From contig OY294067.1 in NCBI GenBank assembly GCA_958510875.1, forward strand, positions 29,810,912 through 29,874,911: a DNA stretch of 64,000 bases, read 5' to 3'. Positions 25,401-35,251 of this stretch are shown here, piece after piece; position 1 is the stretch's first letter; each line of letters opens with the position of its first letter. The DNA is from Endomychus coccineus. Its lineage: Eukaryota; Arthropoda; Insecta; Coleoptera; Endomychidae. Under the pieces are notes generated by a model. The model was not told the origin of the DNA. It saw nothing but the letters and a program-made list of their open reading frames with translations, and made no database searches. Both the position numbers and the translations under genes were made by a program.

Positions 25401-28400
25401 GTACTCCAGGACAGGTCGAATCTGTGCTTTGTAGATTATGAGGAACTGCTGGGATGTAAAGTAGCTCGTGGCATGGACTAGAAAACCAAGTTTTTGTGGA
25501 GCGGTTTTTGCATTGGACCTGACATGATCGTTCCAACGTTCCATGAAGTGCTGTTGGTAGTGATCCCGAGCATGGATATGGAAGACTTCATAGGGATATA
25601 GTTGTACATGACATTATCATATTAGGGATTGTGGGATCTTCATTCCTGGAGAAGACGCAAGCTTGAGTTTTGGTTGCATTAAACTATACTAGATTATCAG
25701 ATCCCCATTTCAAAATTTTTGCCAGATATCCATTAATTGCGACAACCTGTGTCTGTCTCGCTCCTCTTTCTTCATTGGATGGTATAGAGGCTATAGATGA
25801 GAAAGCGGTATGAAGTGTACCATCATCTGCAAAGCTGTGGACGGTACAGGTAGACACTTCCAGCAGACCGTTTATACGGAGCAGAATATAGTGTGCCAAG
25901 ACAGATCCCTGTAGAACACCAGCATTGATAGTCATTGTATCGGAGGATACTCCGCCAACCACCACATGGAGTGATCTATCTTAGAGAAAACTCGATAGTA
26001 AGCGAAAAAGTTGAGGCGGCAAATCATATGACGGAAGTTTCCCAAGAAAGCTTTGGTGCCAGACTCGGTCAAATGCTTTGGAGATATCCAATGCTACAGC
26101 TAGAGATTCCCCATGTTTCTCAGTAGATTTCTGCCATACATGTGTTATGTAGGCAAGCACATCTCCTGTTGATCTCTGCTGACGAAAGCCATACTTCCGG
26201 TCATTCAAGATTTTAGAGCTCTCTGGATATTGGATGAGCTATAATTATTAGGAAGGGTCTTCTTTCCTTTTTTGGAATTGGTTACAGTTTTTTCCAGCTG
26301 GAAGGAACCACACCAATATTAAATAAAAGGATAAACAACTTGCAAAAAACTGGACCACATTCCTTGAGAACGACAGGTGGAATTCCGTTTAGCCCCATAG
26401 ACTTTTTGGTATTGACGAAAGAAAATTTCAAGCATAGGGCTATCGATGGCAGCAATATTAGGAGTTTTTCACTTGTGGATCCAAAATGGAATTTATTGCA
26501 AACATTCCAGCAAAAAGTTTGACTTTTTCTTGTAGTGTAGTGGCCAGTGTGCCATCATCTTTGGTTAGTGGAGGCAATGAACTAGAAGTGAAATTTCTAC
26601 CAATTGCTTTGGCGAAAGTCAAAAACGAACGGGAGCGATTCGGCCATTCGATAAGCTTTGATCTTATTTTGGCATCATATGCCTCTTTCGAAGCGTTTAT
26701 TGTTTCATTGCACATATTTCTGGGTTCAACATATTCTGTTCTGGTCTCCAGGCATGGGTTATCGCGCCAACGACGGTATGCTGTTTGTTTTGAAGCGACG
26801 GCCCAGATTTTATTGAACCATCGTTCACCAGATGACGGTGATTTGTTGGTATGGGGTAAGCTTCCATTCTGAGATCTCTGTGGTACATTGCGTTGGGTCA
26901 TCAGATTCAAAACAAACGTTTCTCAAAGGAAACTCAAAAAAACATGCGAAGACCGTTCCAGTCGACCGAGAAGTAATGCCAAACTGTGTATGATGTTGGA
27001 TTGGTTCGTGGAGTGATATAATAAGGACAGGTCGTAGTGATGAGTGAATGGTCAGTTTCCCCTTTAACTTCACAGGGATCTGGATTGTTACTGAGGAATA
27101 TGTCAAGCGTATTGGCATAGTGATAGTTTTCATCAGGGATTCGTGTTGGTTCATTAATCAACTGCTCCAGACCATAGGTAAAGGCGAAGGCCTCAGCCTG
27201 TCACCCTGCGACATCCGTCTTGGTTGAGAACTTCATCCAAGAGGAGTTCAGAACGTTGAAATCCCTCATGATAATTTCAGCCGCTAGATAGTTCTGCAGA
27301 GCATATGGGTCGGATTGGTGTATGGATTGACCTGAGTCTCAGTTAAGGCCAGTACGTTTGGTTTGTCTGTCTGCAGACAAAGTTTATATTTTTGCTAAGA
27401 CCTCGGATGTTACAGGTCTATCTTCAAGTTTATATTTTTCAATGTTGAACCCCCTCAAGATGACATAAGAATTGTTAAGTTACATTTAATTAAAATTTTT
27501 GGATGCTCTTAAATATTTGTTATGAGGGACAAATAAAATAACTTATGAAGGGAAAATGAGCCGATTCTGACCCTTATTTATTAGTACGATAAAGGTTAAT
27601 GTTGGAGTTTTAAAATTTTCTGAAATTCTTCAACAGTGAGTGGTGGGGGTATGACGACATCACTATCGGAGTCTATTGTTACAAATGTAACAGATACTAT
27701 CAAATCAGCAGATGATGGAGGAAAAACCAAAAGATCAGTCCATCTGAAACCTACTTACTTGAATTGAAACGAGCAACAATTTAAGATTTTTAGAATATAC
27801 ATACTGACAAGAATATTATATGTTCAATTTGTTTTATAAGTCATATACACGGTCGTATACACAGGTCTGGAAACTCTATTGTTTGACATGAGTCTCTTAC
27901 ATGTCGCTAAACTCGTAGTCCCTCGCTCAGCCACCAGCTGGCGCATGTATCGAAGTATGTTGTCAGGATTGCGCCATATCGTTCAAATTTCAAGCCCCAC
28001 AATACAAAGATTGCCAGAGAACATCCCTCGACTCATGCACCACCCGTGACGTACTACGCGACAGTTGACGCTTAGCGAACTCACTTCTCACATAGGAAAC
28101 AGCCTCGAGTTTCCAGACCTGTGTATATGACCGTGGTCACATATCTATTCATGTTAAATAATAATCAGTAAAACGTCTATCCTCTTAGATAAGTATAAAA
28201 TGTAGTCAAATTAGGAATAGATAAGTTATAATATAAATTGATGATTTTAGTGAATTTCTTTTATATAAAATCAGAAACCTACCTTGCAAAATATGAGGTT
28301 TCACACCAGCCACCAGTCTGAATGAAGGTGTAGCACCTATATTCAACAAATTCAGTCTCTCTTTATCTTTTTGACAAATTTTAGCTGCCATGTAAGCTTT

Positions 28401-31400
28401 TCTTTTGGTTTTAGCAGTTTCACGATTACTGCATATTTTTTTTGTTTTAGTCCGTGCTTTCCTATTTACATTTTTTAATTTCTTATTTTTTCCACCAGGA
28501 AGCGTTTCCTCCCTTTTTAAAACGGTTTCATTTTCTTTTGGAACAATAAGTCTGAAAAAATTATCCTCTGTATCTATATCTAATGAAGGCATATCAAGGG
28601 ACACTTTTTTTCTTTGTTTTGGTTTTTTAACAATTCTATCAATTGATTTACATCCTGTCGGTTGTTTTTCCAAAAGTTTCAATGTATGTCTTCTGACTAC
28701 GGTTGCAGCTACTGATTCATCAGTCATCTGATCATAATTATAAGAGCAATTTTTGGAATCAATATTTTGCAAGTTGGACTTCCTAACTGCTCGTGGAGCT
28801 TGGGTTTTGTCCGGTATTTTTGAAGATTCATTGGATTCACTTAAACCAGAAAAGAGTAAACTATCATTAAGGTTATATTTGATATTTTGTTTCGGCTCTT
28901 TTTTGCGTTTAGTCATCAATTCCTGAAATTGTACCTTTTTCCCGTTTCTTAACTCTAATAATTTGATAAAATTCGTGTCTATAACTTGCAGAGTTGCAGA
29001 GTCATTTTTTTTACATAACTCCATCTTTTCATTTCTTCTACCCCTTCCAGGTAGACGGAGTGGTTTGCACAGATCAATATGTGACTTCCTACAATTTATA
29101 TTTTTGAAAGATTGTTTGGTAAAATTGTAGCTGCAATTTCTTTGTTGGGAATCAACTTGCTCAACATTTCTGAAAGTTTGCCCAGTTTCTTGATTAGGAT
29201 CTTTGTTTGGTTTTAGTGAATCATATTGATTTCTCTTGGTTGGAATGTCTATTTCTTTTTCAACTCTATCTTGGCTTCCTATTTGCCCTTTGTTTTTATG
29301 TAGGAGTTTTGGCCTCTTTCTTTTTGGCTCAACATCTGCTTTTTCAATAGCTTCAGTTCCTATTTGCCCTTTGTTTTTATGTAGGAGTTTTGTCCTACCC
29401 CTCTTTCTTTTAGGTTTAACGTCTGTTATTTCAATATCTTGAGTTCCTATTTGCTCCTTGTTTTTATGTAAGAGTTTTGACCTACCCCTCTTTTTTTTCG
29501 GTTCAACATCTGTTATTAAAATATCTTGAGTTCCTATTTGCCCTTTGTTTTTATGTAGGAGTTTTGTCCTACCCCTCTTTCTTTTAGGTTTAACGTCTGT
29601 TATTTCAATATCTTCAGTTCCTATTTGCCCTTTGTTTTTATCTAGGAGTGTTGTCCTACCCCTCTTTTTTTTCAGTTCAACGTCTGTTATTTTAATATTT
29701 CGAGTTCCTGTTTGCACTTTGTTTTTATTTAGGAGTTTTGACCCATCCCTCTTTTTTTTCAGTTCAACATCTGTTATTTCAATATCTTCAGTTCCTATTT
29801 GCCCTTTGTTTTTATGTAAGACATTTGGCCTACCCCTCTTTTTTTTCAGTTCAACATCTGTTATTTCAATATTTTGAGTTCCTGTTTGCTCTTTGTTTTT
29901 ATGTAGGAGTAGTTTTGTACCCCTCTTTCTTTTAGGTTTAACGTCTGTTATTTCAATATCTTGAGTTCCTATTTGACCTTCGTTTGTATGTAAGAGTTTT
30001 GGCTTATCCCTCTTTTCCGGTTCAACATCTGTTATTTCAATATCTTGAGTTCCTATTTGCCCTTTGTTATTATGTAGGAGTTTTGCCCTACCCCTCTTTC
30101 TTTTAGGTTTAACGTCTGTTATTTCAATATCTTGAGCTCCTATTTGCCCTTTGTTTTTATGTAAGATTTTTGGCCTACCCCTCTTTTTTTCCGGTTCAAC
30201 ATCTGTTATTTCAATACCTTCAGTTCCTATTTGCCCTTTGTTTTTATGCAAGAGTTTTGACCTATCCCTCTTTTCTTTCAGTTCAACATCTGTTATTTCA
30301 ATATTTTCAGTTCCTGTTTGCGCTTTGTTTTCATGTAAGATTTTTGGCCTACCCCTCTGTCTTTTTGGTTTAACAGCTGCTATTTCAACATCATTTAGAT
30401 GCCAACTTGCGCAAAGTTGCTTCGAACTGGAATTAGATTCCATCTTGCTACTATTTTTGATCCTATCAATTTTTTCATATTCTGATTTATTGGAATCAGA
30501 AGTTGACATCATGGGATGTAAAATTTTATTTTCTTCATTCAATTCACAACCATACCTTCCTGCTTGTTGAATGCTAAAACTATCTAAGCTGTTCTGATTT
30601 CGTGAAATATCAAATTGGGTATTTTCATAAATAGAATTCTTTCCGTTATTAAATAAATAATTACGAAGTTGCAACTCACTTTTGGCTTTAGGTACTTCAC
30701 CTAAATTATTATTGTATACACTCCCCACAGTGCAACTTGTTTCACCAAGACAATATTTATTATTTGGAGAGATCGTACTCTTCAAACAACCTAATGAACT
30801 GTTATCAGTTTCGCTGTACTGGCCATCTAATTGAGGAATTGTTAAAGTATCATCAAATAAATTTGTCACAGCAGCCAGTGACATTGTTAGATCAAGATCT
30901 TCTTCTTCATCTTTTTGTATGTCAATTTGGGACAGTATACTGTCCTCTTCGACACCTGCAGTATTACCTCTCAATTCTTGCAAAATTTGCATTAGATCAT
31001 ATCCATCTGCATTCAAGGTAGAATCTGTATTATTAAACGTATCGTCAGTTATAGTATCATTCAAATCAATAGATTCCAAAGTGTTATCAAAACTCTGAGA
31101 ACTGTATGGTGAATGGAAATCTGCAGAAAAAGAATCTATCATTTGTGTATTATTTGGACATTTGGCTGGATAAACAGAGATGTTCTCATCAACTTGTTCT
31201 TTTTGTTGAGATAAATAAGCTAACCTATCTAAAACAGCTTGCTTAAACAATTTATGTGATTCTGTAGGTTCCATATCGGTTTTATCTAAAGATAAAAAAT
31301 GAGGTAGCTGTGACTCTTCATTTTTATTTCTCCTCCTCTGCATTTCATCTTCCCATAATGCTGCTATCCCTGGATTGGCAGACAAATTGCCAGATTCAAT

Positions 31401-32023
31401 CTGTTTTCGATTCAAAATGTGTTCAGATAATGTATCGGCCTCCAACTCGCATGTACTGAGTTTGAGAATGGAAGTGGGCATGTACTCGATTGTAGAATTT
31501 TCTCTAATTTCTGAACTCGAGTCACATCGATATTTCAAATCTGACACCAAAATATTACTCATGCCATGTAGGTTATAGTCAATCATAAACTGTAGGATGT
31601 AGGACAGATGTGTTTCGTGTGGTTGATATATTTTACCTAATAGTGCCTCATTTTGCAAGAGGTTACTCACTCTTCGAATCAACAAGGGGTTGTATAAGTA
31701 AATTTTCAAAAATTGATGTTTCTTTGAATGATATCCATAAAATGGTCTGGAACAAAGTCAGAAATATCAATATACTTCCAAAATATATTTATAACTTCAT
31801 GTGAAGCAATTTACCAAAAGAATTAGCATATAATTTTTGGAAATTTATAGATGATTAAACAGTGAAATTAGTCAACTGGTGAATTCAAAGGAAATTTACT
31901 ATATATTGCATTTTGTTCAATACAGTAATACCCATCTAAGATAGATCAGAAACAGACAAATAAATTAGAGGACCGCAGCATCTTAGAGAATTCTTTGTGG
32001 AATATCTTCAAGTTTTGTCACTT

Positions 32024-32101
<78 letters not shown>

Positions 32102-33429
32102 TTTCGGGAAATAGGTCACATTAACACTTATGTTTTATATTTTAGTCTTTACGTACGTTTCAGTCTCACGACCATCATCAGAAGACTTATTATTTCAATA
32201 ACCTGATTACTTAGAACTAATTGTATCAACACAAAGCGTCCTTATCGCACCAATTTCTTTTAAAATGCGAACGTCGCCGAAACAAACAGAAAAGTTATTG
32301 AAATAATAAGTCTTCTGATGATGGTCGTGAGACCGAAACGTACGTAAAGACTAAAATATAAAACATGAGTGTTAATGTGACCTATTTCCCGAGAAGTTAT
32401 ATATAATAATTATTTTATGGTAAAATATGATTTGAAATCTACATTTTGAGTGATTTGGTTTGTTATCAACTGATAGTTAAAATCTATAATAATTTTAAGA
32501 TCTGATAGTTTCCATTTTAGATTATTTAATATCAAGAAATAAGTATCAAAAAATCCATGGTAGAAGCTGTTACTTTATGATTATGAATAAATAAAAGAAC
32601 AACTACTTGGTTTTTATACCACTTTTAATAATAACATGATAACATTACTATAGTTTCAACACCGAAGTGCCATTATCAAACAGATACAATATCTGTTTGA
32701 CAATGGCACTTCAACGTTGAAACTACAGTAGCGTTTTAAAGTTATATCATTAAAAGTGGTTTAAAAACAAAGTAATTGTTGTTTCATTTAATCATAATTA
32801 AGTATCAAGAAGAGTTTGTTTGTCAATGATTTAATATAATATATATATTATTAATTAAAGTCTATACAATAGAAAACAACCAATACTTACATTCCAGAAA
32901 CCAGCAATATTTTATATATATGCTGTGTGTTAGATGATGTTTGACCTAGCCCAATATTAAGTGCTTTATCTAAATTGGCAGCTATTTTGTACATCACATT
33001 ATTAGGTGAATCTGAACCATCATATGGTATGTATAAATATGGAAATACACCATGAATATGAAGACAAATCTTTTTACCTGAAATTTCAAATATATTCTTA
33101 TCTTATTCTAGAGTTTTGAAATAATATATGTGTATTGAAAATAAACAAATATGCCCAACTTCTTTATTTCAGGTTAAATCTTGTTTTAAACATTACAGAA
33201 GATGAAATCGATAACAAATATAATTTGCGAATATTTATTATTTCATACTTTGACATATAAACAAAGTTGTATAATACACACCATGGTTTGTAGAACCAAA
33301 TATTCTTATTACAGGTACTTGTGATACAGTGGAACCTCGAAATTCGGAATATGTCACATCTACCTGTGGGATTGGAACATTCATGTAAAAGTCTACATCA
33401 ACAATTCTCACAGGCAAAGCACTGTCCAT
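13496..33429 (-). CDS. REV3L: DNA polymerase zeta catalytic subunit
   Basis: B-family polymerase that extends past DNA lesions in the nucleus, with REV7 and delta accessory subunits (family knowledge). Nine exons on the minus strand: 33282-33429, 32891-33077, 28283-31746, 23827-24540, 18007 to about 21322, 17692-17882, 17382-17609, 14257-14479 and 13496-13648. Phases agree at every junction except exon 4 to 5. The N-terminus starts MDSALPVRIVDVDFYM. Exon 3 opens PFYGYHSKKHQFLKIYLYN and carries the 29-residue repeat array. Exon 5 has DFQSLYPSVMIAYNY (motif A), KLIANVTYGYTSANFSGRMP (motif B), YGDTDSLFV (motif C) and KKRYVGYMYE. The last two exons carry CysA (CAVCGVQTQNDLCDGC) and CysB (ICYSC...CVSLDC; iron-sulfur type) and end RQDFDYF. 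It encodes about 2,870 residues versus about 3,100 in human. Exon 4 ends in phase 1 but the open frame of exon 5 needs phase 2, so a small exon is probably missing from this model. Confidence 0.95.
13649..14256. other. Last REV3L intron
   Basis: A 608-bp intron between the CysA and CysB exons. Joining 14257 to 13648 gives ...SNSDCNL-ICYSCS in phase 0, which matches the spacing in other REV3 proteins, so no exon is needed here. An open frame at 13735-14064 is discussed under rejected items. Confidence 0.6.
14536..14853. repeat. Two diverged tandem copies of a roughly 200-bp repeat
   Basis: The segment beginning TCTAAATATGACCAGATA occurs at about 14531 and again at about 14742, both with the following AAAGTGTGCAG/AAAGTGCGCC. 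The second copy is split by the DNA transposon 14854-16925 and resumes at 16926 (GTGCGCAGTCATCTGACTTAAG), continuing to about 17035. It lies in a REV3L intron (14480-17381). Family unknown. Confidence 0.7.
14854..16925 (+). mobile_element. Unclassified 2.07-kb DNA transposon with TIRs and 8-bp TSD
   Basis: The ends are TAGGGTGGCCCTTATT and AATAAGGACCACCCTA (one mismatch in 16 bp). The flanks GTGCGCCG (14846-14853) and GTGCGCAG (16926-16933) form an 8-bp target duplication with one mismatch. The site falls inside a pre-existing tandem repeat that continues on the other side, which supports the insertion. It carries a broken gene on the plus strand (listed separately). The 8-bp duplication fits the hAT or P superfamilies, but I recognise no hAT dimerisation or THAP domain in it. 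Confidence 0.8.
15035..16660 (+). pseudogene. Broken ORF of the 2.07-kb DNA transposon (putative transposase or accessory protein)
   Basis: Open pieces at 15035-15361 and 15922-16335 are joined by readable but shifted or stop-containing sequence. The first is polar and basic (QPPQKRARKD, IRRHRLKN). The middle reads about WVSIDQSDYKTIADD and DRISFAKKQLQAHQPRDV. The best-kept block is FRTPASLHRARWMARALYCL followed by KHQFKLSKKEEKAVREISIF and VKYWFQASTGWSAP. The end reads DEEQNQYLLLLVKEYRKKYP. Proteins with a comparable block of the form HRARWMAKA occur in many copies in arthropod genomes, as far as I recall. I cannot assign a catalytic fold, and several stops show this copy is dead. Confidence 0.6.
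17036..17381. other. REV3L intron remainder
   Basis: AT-rich sequence between the split tandem repeat and the donor of REV3L exon 7 at 17381. No feature recognised. Confidence 0.4.
21330..23826. other. REV3L intron with a short tandem repeat
   Basis: Between REV3L exons 5 and 4. About 22275-22450 holds three copies of a roughly 70-bp unit with CTCAACACAAATAATAAATT followed by ATTTGGTTTTCGG. Around 21507-21570 is a diverged piece of the Penelope-type repeat (GATTCTTGACCTAGGTATGA, then CACATTAACA). A short REV3L exon may hide in this interval, because the flanking exon phases do not match. Confidence 0.45.
24870..27440 (-). pseudogene. Jockey-like non-LTR retrotransposon remnant in a REV3L intron
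   Basis: Read from 27440 downward: an endonuclease end (DFNVLNSSWMKF; EPTRIPDENYHYANTLDIFL; DHSLITTTCPY), a linker, then reverse transcriptase with YGFRQQRSTGDVLAYITHVW, LAVALDISKAFDRVWH, INAGVLQGSVL and HSFADDGTLHTAF (the YADD box as FADD), a C-terminal IYKAQIRPVLEYCSH and a SFLPTRLDFY tail. Stops and shifts break the frame repeatedly. About 25137-25301 is interrupted by the 3' end of another LINE on the plus strand. It has the same orientation as REV3L. Confidence 0.85.
25137..25301 (+). mobile_element. 3' terminal fragment of an RNase-H LINE nested in the Jockey-like copy
   Basis: The stretch containing AAGAAACTGCCTCTCACATC to about 25301 matches, in reverse orientation, the 3' end of the LINE at 55850-56060, including GGCGGGCCACAAACCTGC and a tail of ATG repeats. 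It separates the Jockey-like RT C-terminus (25317-25544) from its tail (24884 to about 25135). The piece is internally deleted compared with the 56-kb copy. Confidence 0.7.
27441..27847. other. REV3L intron sequence
   Basis: AT-rich intronic sequence between the Jockey-like remnant and a P-like element. No feature recognised. Confidence 0.4.
27848..28135. mobile_element. P-like nonautonomous element, short copy
   Basis: The ends are CACGGTCGTATACACAGG and the inverse GTGTATATGACCGTG. An 8-bp duplication flanks it: GTCATATA (27840-27847) and GTCACATA (28136-28143), one mismatch. Shared internal blocks with the copies at 33.8, 34.5 and 53.2 kb include CTCGTAGTCCCTCGCTCAGC and ACTTCTCACATAGGAAACAG. 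This copy lacks the THAP-coding middle. It lies in the third REV3L intron. Confidence 0.85.
29268..30391 (-). repeat. Coding tandem repeat in REV3L: about 13 units of 29 residues with AT-hook-like cores
   Basis: Exon 3 of REV3L contains roughly 13 head-to-tail 87-bp units. The consensus protein unit begins IEITDVKPKRKRGRTKLLH and ends KNKGQIGTQD. Each carries a very basic stretch; several units (1, 3 and 7 in protein order) read RGRPK or RGRPN, the AT-hook core, while others read RGRTK, RGRSK or RGRAK. Small in-frame losses give 27-28-residue units. Every unit keeps the reading frame. Human REV3L has a long disordered middle region, but I know of no such array in it. Confidence 0.9.
32027..32097. 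repeat. (TA)n microsatellite
   Basis: About 70 bp of uninterrupted TA dinucleotides directly beside the Penelope-type palindrome, probably its insertion target or a tail expansion. Confidence 0.95.
32144..32187 (-). ncRNA. Hammerhead ribozyme (Penelope type)
   Basis: Minus-strand sequence: stem I strand AGTCTT, core CTGATGA, stem II GGTC-GTGA-GACT (one G-U pair), GAA, stem III ACG-TA-CGT, cleavage base A, stem I strand AAGACT. All invariant core bases are present. Stem III is the self-complementary ACGTACGT, as expected for ribozymes that work as dimers. Confidence 0.85.
32309..32352 (+). ncRNA. Hammerhead ribozyme (Penelope type)
   Basis: AGTCTT (stem I), CTGATGA (core), GGTC-GTGA-GACC (stem II), GAA, ACG-TA-CGT (stem III), A17 at the cleavage site, then AAGACT closing stem I over six pairs. 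An extra T lies between the core A9 and stem II. This is the cleanest copy. Confidence 0.88.
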
Positions 33430-33761
33430 TTTAAACCTACAGAATAATTAGTAAAATTAGATTAGGTTTACCTATATTTTAATATAGTAGATACCATATA
33501 AGTTTAATTTTGTAGAAACTTTCTTATTTTAAGTGGAGATATTCAAACATTTTTGGTTGACTTTATAGTATTACTCCAAGTTGAAAATATATATATCAGA
33601 ATCACATCTAATCACCAATATTAATATTATATAAGATTAAATCAACATCAAGATATACAAAAAAAGTTATCAGTGTATCTATATGCTCAGTTTTAATTTG
33701 ATAAATTTGTATTTGTGTGCTTTGTGATACTCACTGCGATTGCGCAAGTTTGTTAAAATAC

Positions 33762-34377
33762 TCAGGTCGTACATACAGGTCTGGGAACTCTATGTTTGAC
33801 ATGAGTCTCTTACATGTCGCCAAACTCGTAGTCCCTCGCTCAGCCACCAGCTAGCGCTTGGATCGAAGTATGGCAACAATCACATTATTAAGTAAAATAA
33901 TTTTTCTAGTAACGAAAGATTTACTATTCTGATTTGAGAGAGGAATAGAAATGTTACTCTTGTCAAAATGTATTACTCACATTAAAAATAACTTCCCCTT
34001 TTTCGTTATACATGCCCGCACACATAAAAGACCTCGTTAAAACGATTTCTATCCGGAATCACAAGCATCCACTTTTTTCGTATTTCCGCATCTTTCGGCA
34101 CTTTAAAAACAGAAGTTTCTTGCTTTACACTTTTGTACCTCGTTTTGCATTTCGGCACAATGCACGATTTCGTAATTTTTTTTCTAAAAACGCCGGTATT
34201 CCTTGTGTTTACAAGTCAGCAATGACAGTTGCCAGAGAACACGGTCGTATATGTGCCAGAGATCATTCCTCGATTCATGCGCCACCCTTTTGGTACTATG
34301 CAACAGATGACGCTTAGCGGACTCACTTCTCACATAGGAAACATCCTCGAGTTCCCAGACCTGTATATACGACCGTG
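33762..34377. mobile_element. P-like nonautonomous element with THAP remnant (copy 2)
   Basis: Ends CAGGTCGTACATACAGGTC and CCTGTATATACGACCGTG, matching the other three copies. The middle carries the region that encodes a THAP domain on the minus strand in the copies at 34.5 and 53.2 kb, here more decayed. I cannot see a convincing target duplication for this copy. Confidence 0.75.
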
Positions 34378-34487
34378 AGTTGAATCAATCGTCATAACTC
34401 AGATATCAAATAAAAGGCCATAGAACTACCCGACAAGATCTAGTTTTATTCACAGAACAACTATGACGTCTTAACCTTAACCAGACC

Positions 34488-35251
34488 CACGGTCGTACAT
34501 ACAGGTCTGGGAACTCGTATGTTTGACATGGGTCCATCGACATATACATATGGACTGCGCATGGCAATGATAAGCGCGGCTACTGCAGGCAAGAGAGAGG
34601 GAAAACGAAAAGGCCGGCTCGGGACGTAAACATACTAGCTACAGTACGCTTCGTTTTCCCTCTCTAGCCTGAACTAGCCGCGCTTATCATTGCCACGCGC
34701 AGTCCATATGTATATGTCGATGCATGGGTCTCTTACGCATCGCCAAACTCGTAGTCCCTCGCTCAGCCACTAGCTAGCGCTTGGTTCGAAGTGGTAAAAC
34801 GATTTCTTTCCGGAATCGCAAGCAGTGTTACTAAGTATTCTGATTTGAGAGAGGAATGGAACTATTACTCTTGTCAAAATGTATTACTCACCTTAAAAAT
34901 AACTTCCCCTTTTTCGCACACATAAAAGACCTCGTTAGAACGATTTCTTTCCGGAATCGCAAGCATCCATTTTTTTCGCATTTCCGCATCATTCGGCACT
35001 TTAAAAACAGAAGTTTCTTGCTTTACACTCTTGTACCCCGTTTTGCATTTCGGCACAATAAACGGTTTCGTAATTTGTTTCTAAAAACGCAGGTATTCCT
35101 TGTGTTTACAAGCTAAGAATGACAGTTGTCAGAGAACACTCTTCGACTACTGCGCCACCCTTTTTGGTACTACGCGACAGTTGACGCTTAGCGGACCCAC
35201 TTCTCACATAGGAAACAGCCTCGTGTTCCCAGACCTGTATGTACGACCGTG
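34488..35251 (-). mobile_element. P-like element with THAP remnant (copy 3), carrying a nested MITE
   Basis: CACGGTCGTACATACAGG to CCTGTATGTACGACCGTG, flanked by ACCAGACC (34480-34487) and ACCAGGCC (35252-35259). On the minus strand 34874-35056 encodes a THAP-like segment (MPKCKTGYKSVKQETSVFKV, then a KWMLAIPERNR block). THAP is the DNA-binding domain of P-type transposases. The second Cys and the His of the zinc site are not readable. A 188-bp MITE is nested at 34535-34722. Confidence 0.85.
34535..34722. mobile_element. 188-bp MITE nested in the P-like element
   Basis: Terminal inverted repeats of nearly 50 bp start CATCGACATATACATATGG and include GCAATGATAAGCGCGGCTA. Exact 8-bp duplications CATGGGTC flank it (34527-34534 and 34723-34730). 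Taking it out restores the continuous P-like sequence seen at 53.2 kb. It has no coding capacity. Confidence 0.9.

Larger units (their letters stand above)
32099..32400. mobile_element. Penelope-type palindromic repeat, copy in REV3L intron 2
   Basis: Inverted repeat: the left arm begins TCGGGAAATAGGTCACATTA, and the right arm ends with its reverse complement (GTGACCTATTTCCCGAG). Each arm carries one hammerhead ribozyme, pointing away from each other's strand. The same sequence lies just downstream of a Penelope GIY-YIG ORF at 46 kb, which identifies it as the terminal repeat of that family. Confidence 0.85.
31747..32890. other. REV3L intron 2, rich in palindromes
   Basis: This intron holds a (TA)n tract (about 32027-32097), a Penelope-type palindrome with two opposed hammerhead ribozymes (32099-32400), and a separate imperfect inverted repeat of about 165 bp (32609-32773) whose arms share CAAACAGATA/TATCTGTTTG and AAGTGCCATT/AATGGCACTT. 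Confidence 0.7.

Noticed and set aside
28405..30570. Several plus-strand open frames with repeated Phe/Leu/Cys segments
   Set aside because: Antisense shadows of the REV3L repeat array; their periodicity is that of the coding repeat on the other strand.
31997..32206. Open frame with a long Tyr-Ile run
   Set aside because: It is a translation of the (TA)n microsatellite.
32099..32400. CRISPR-like or rho-independent hairpin structure
   Set aside because: This is eukaryotic intronic DNA. The inverted arms match a Penelope terminal repeat with a hammerhead fold, and there are no spaced direct repeats.
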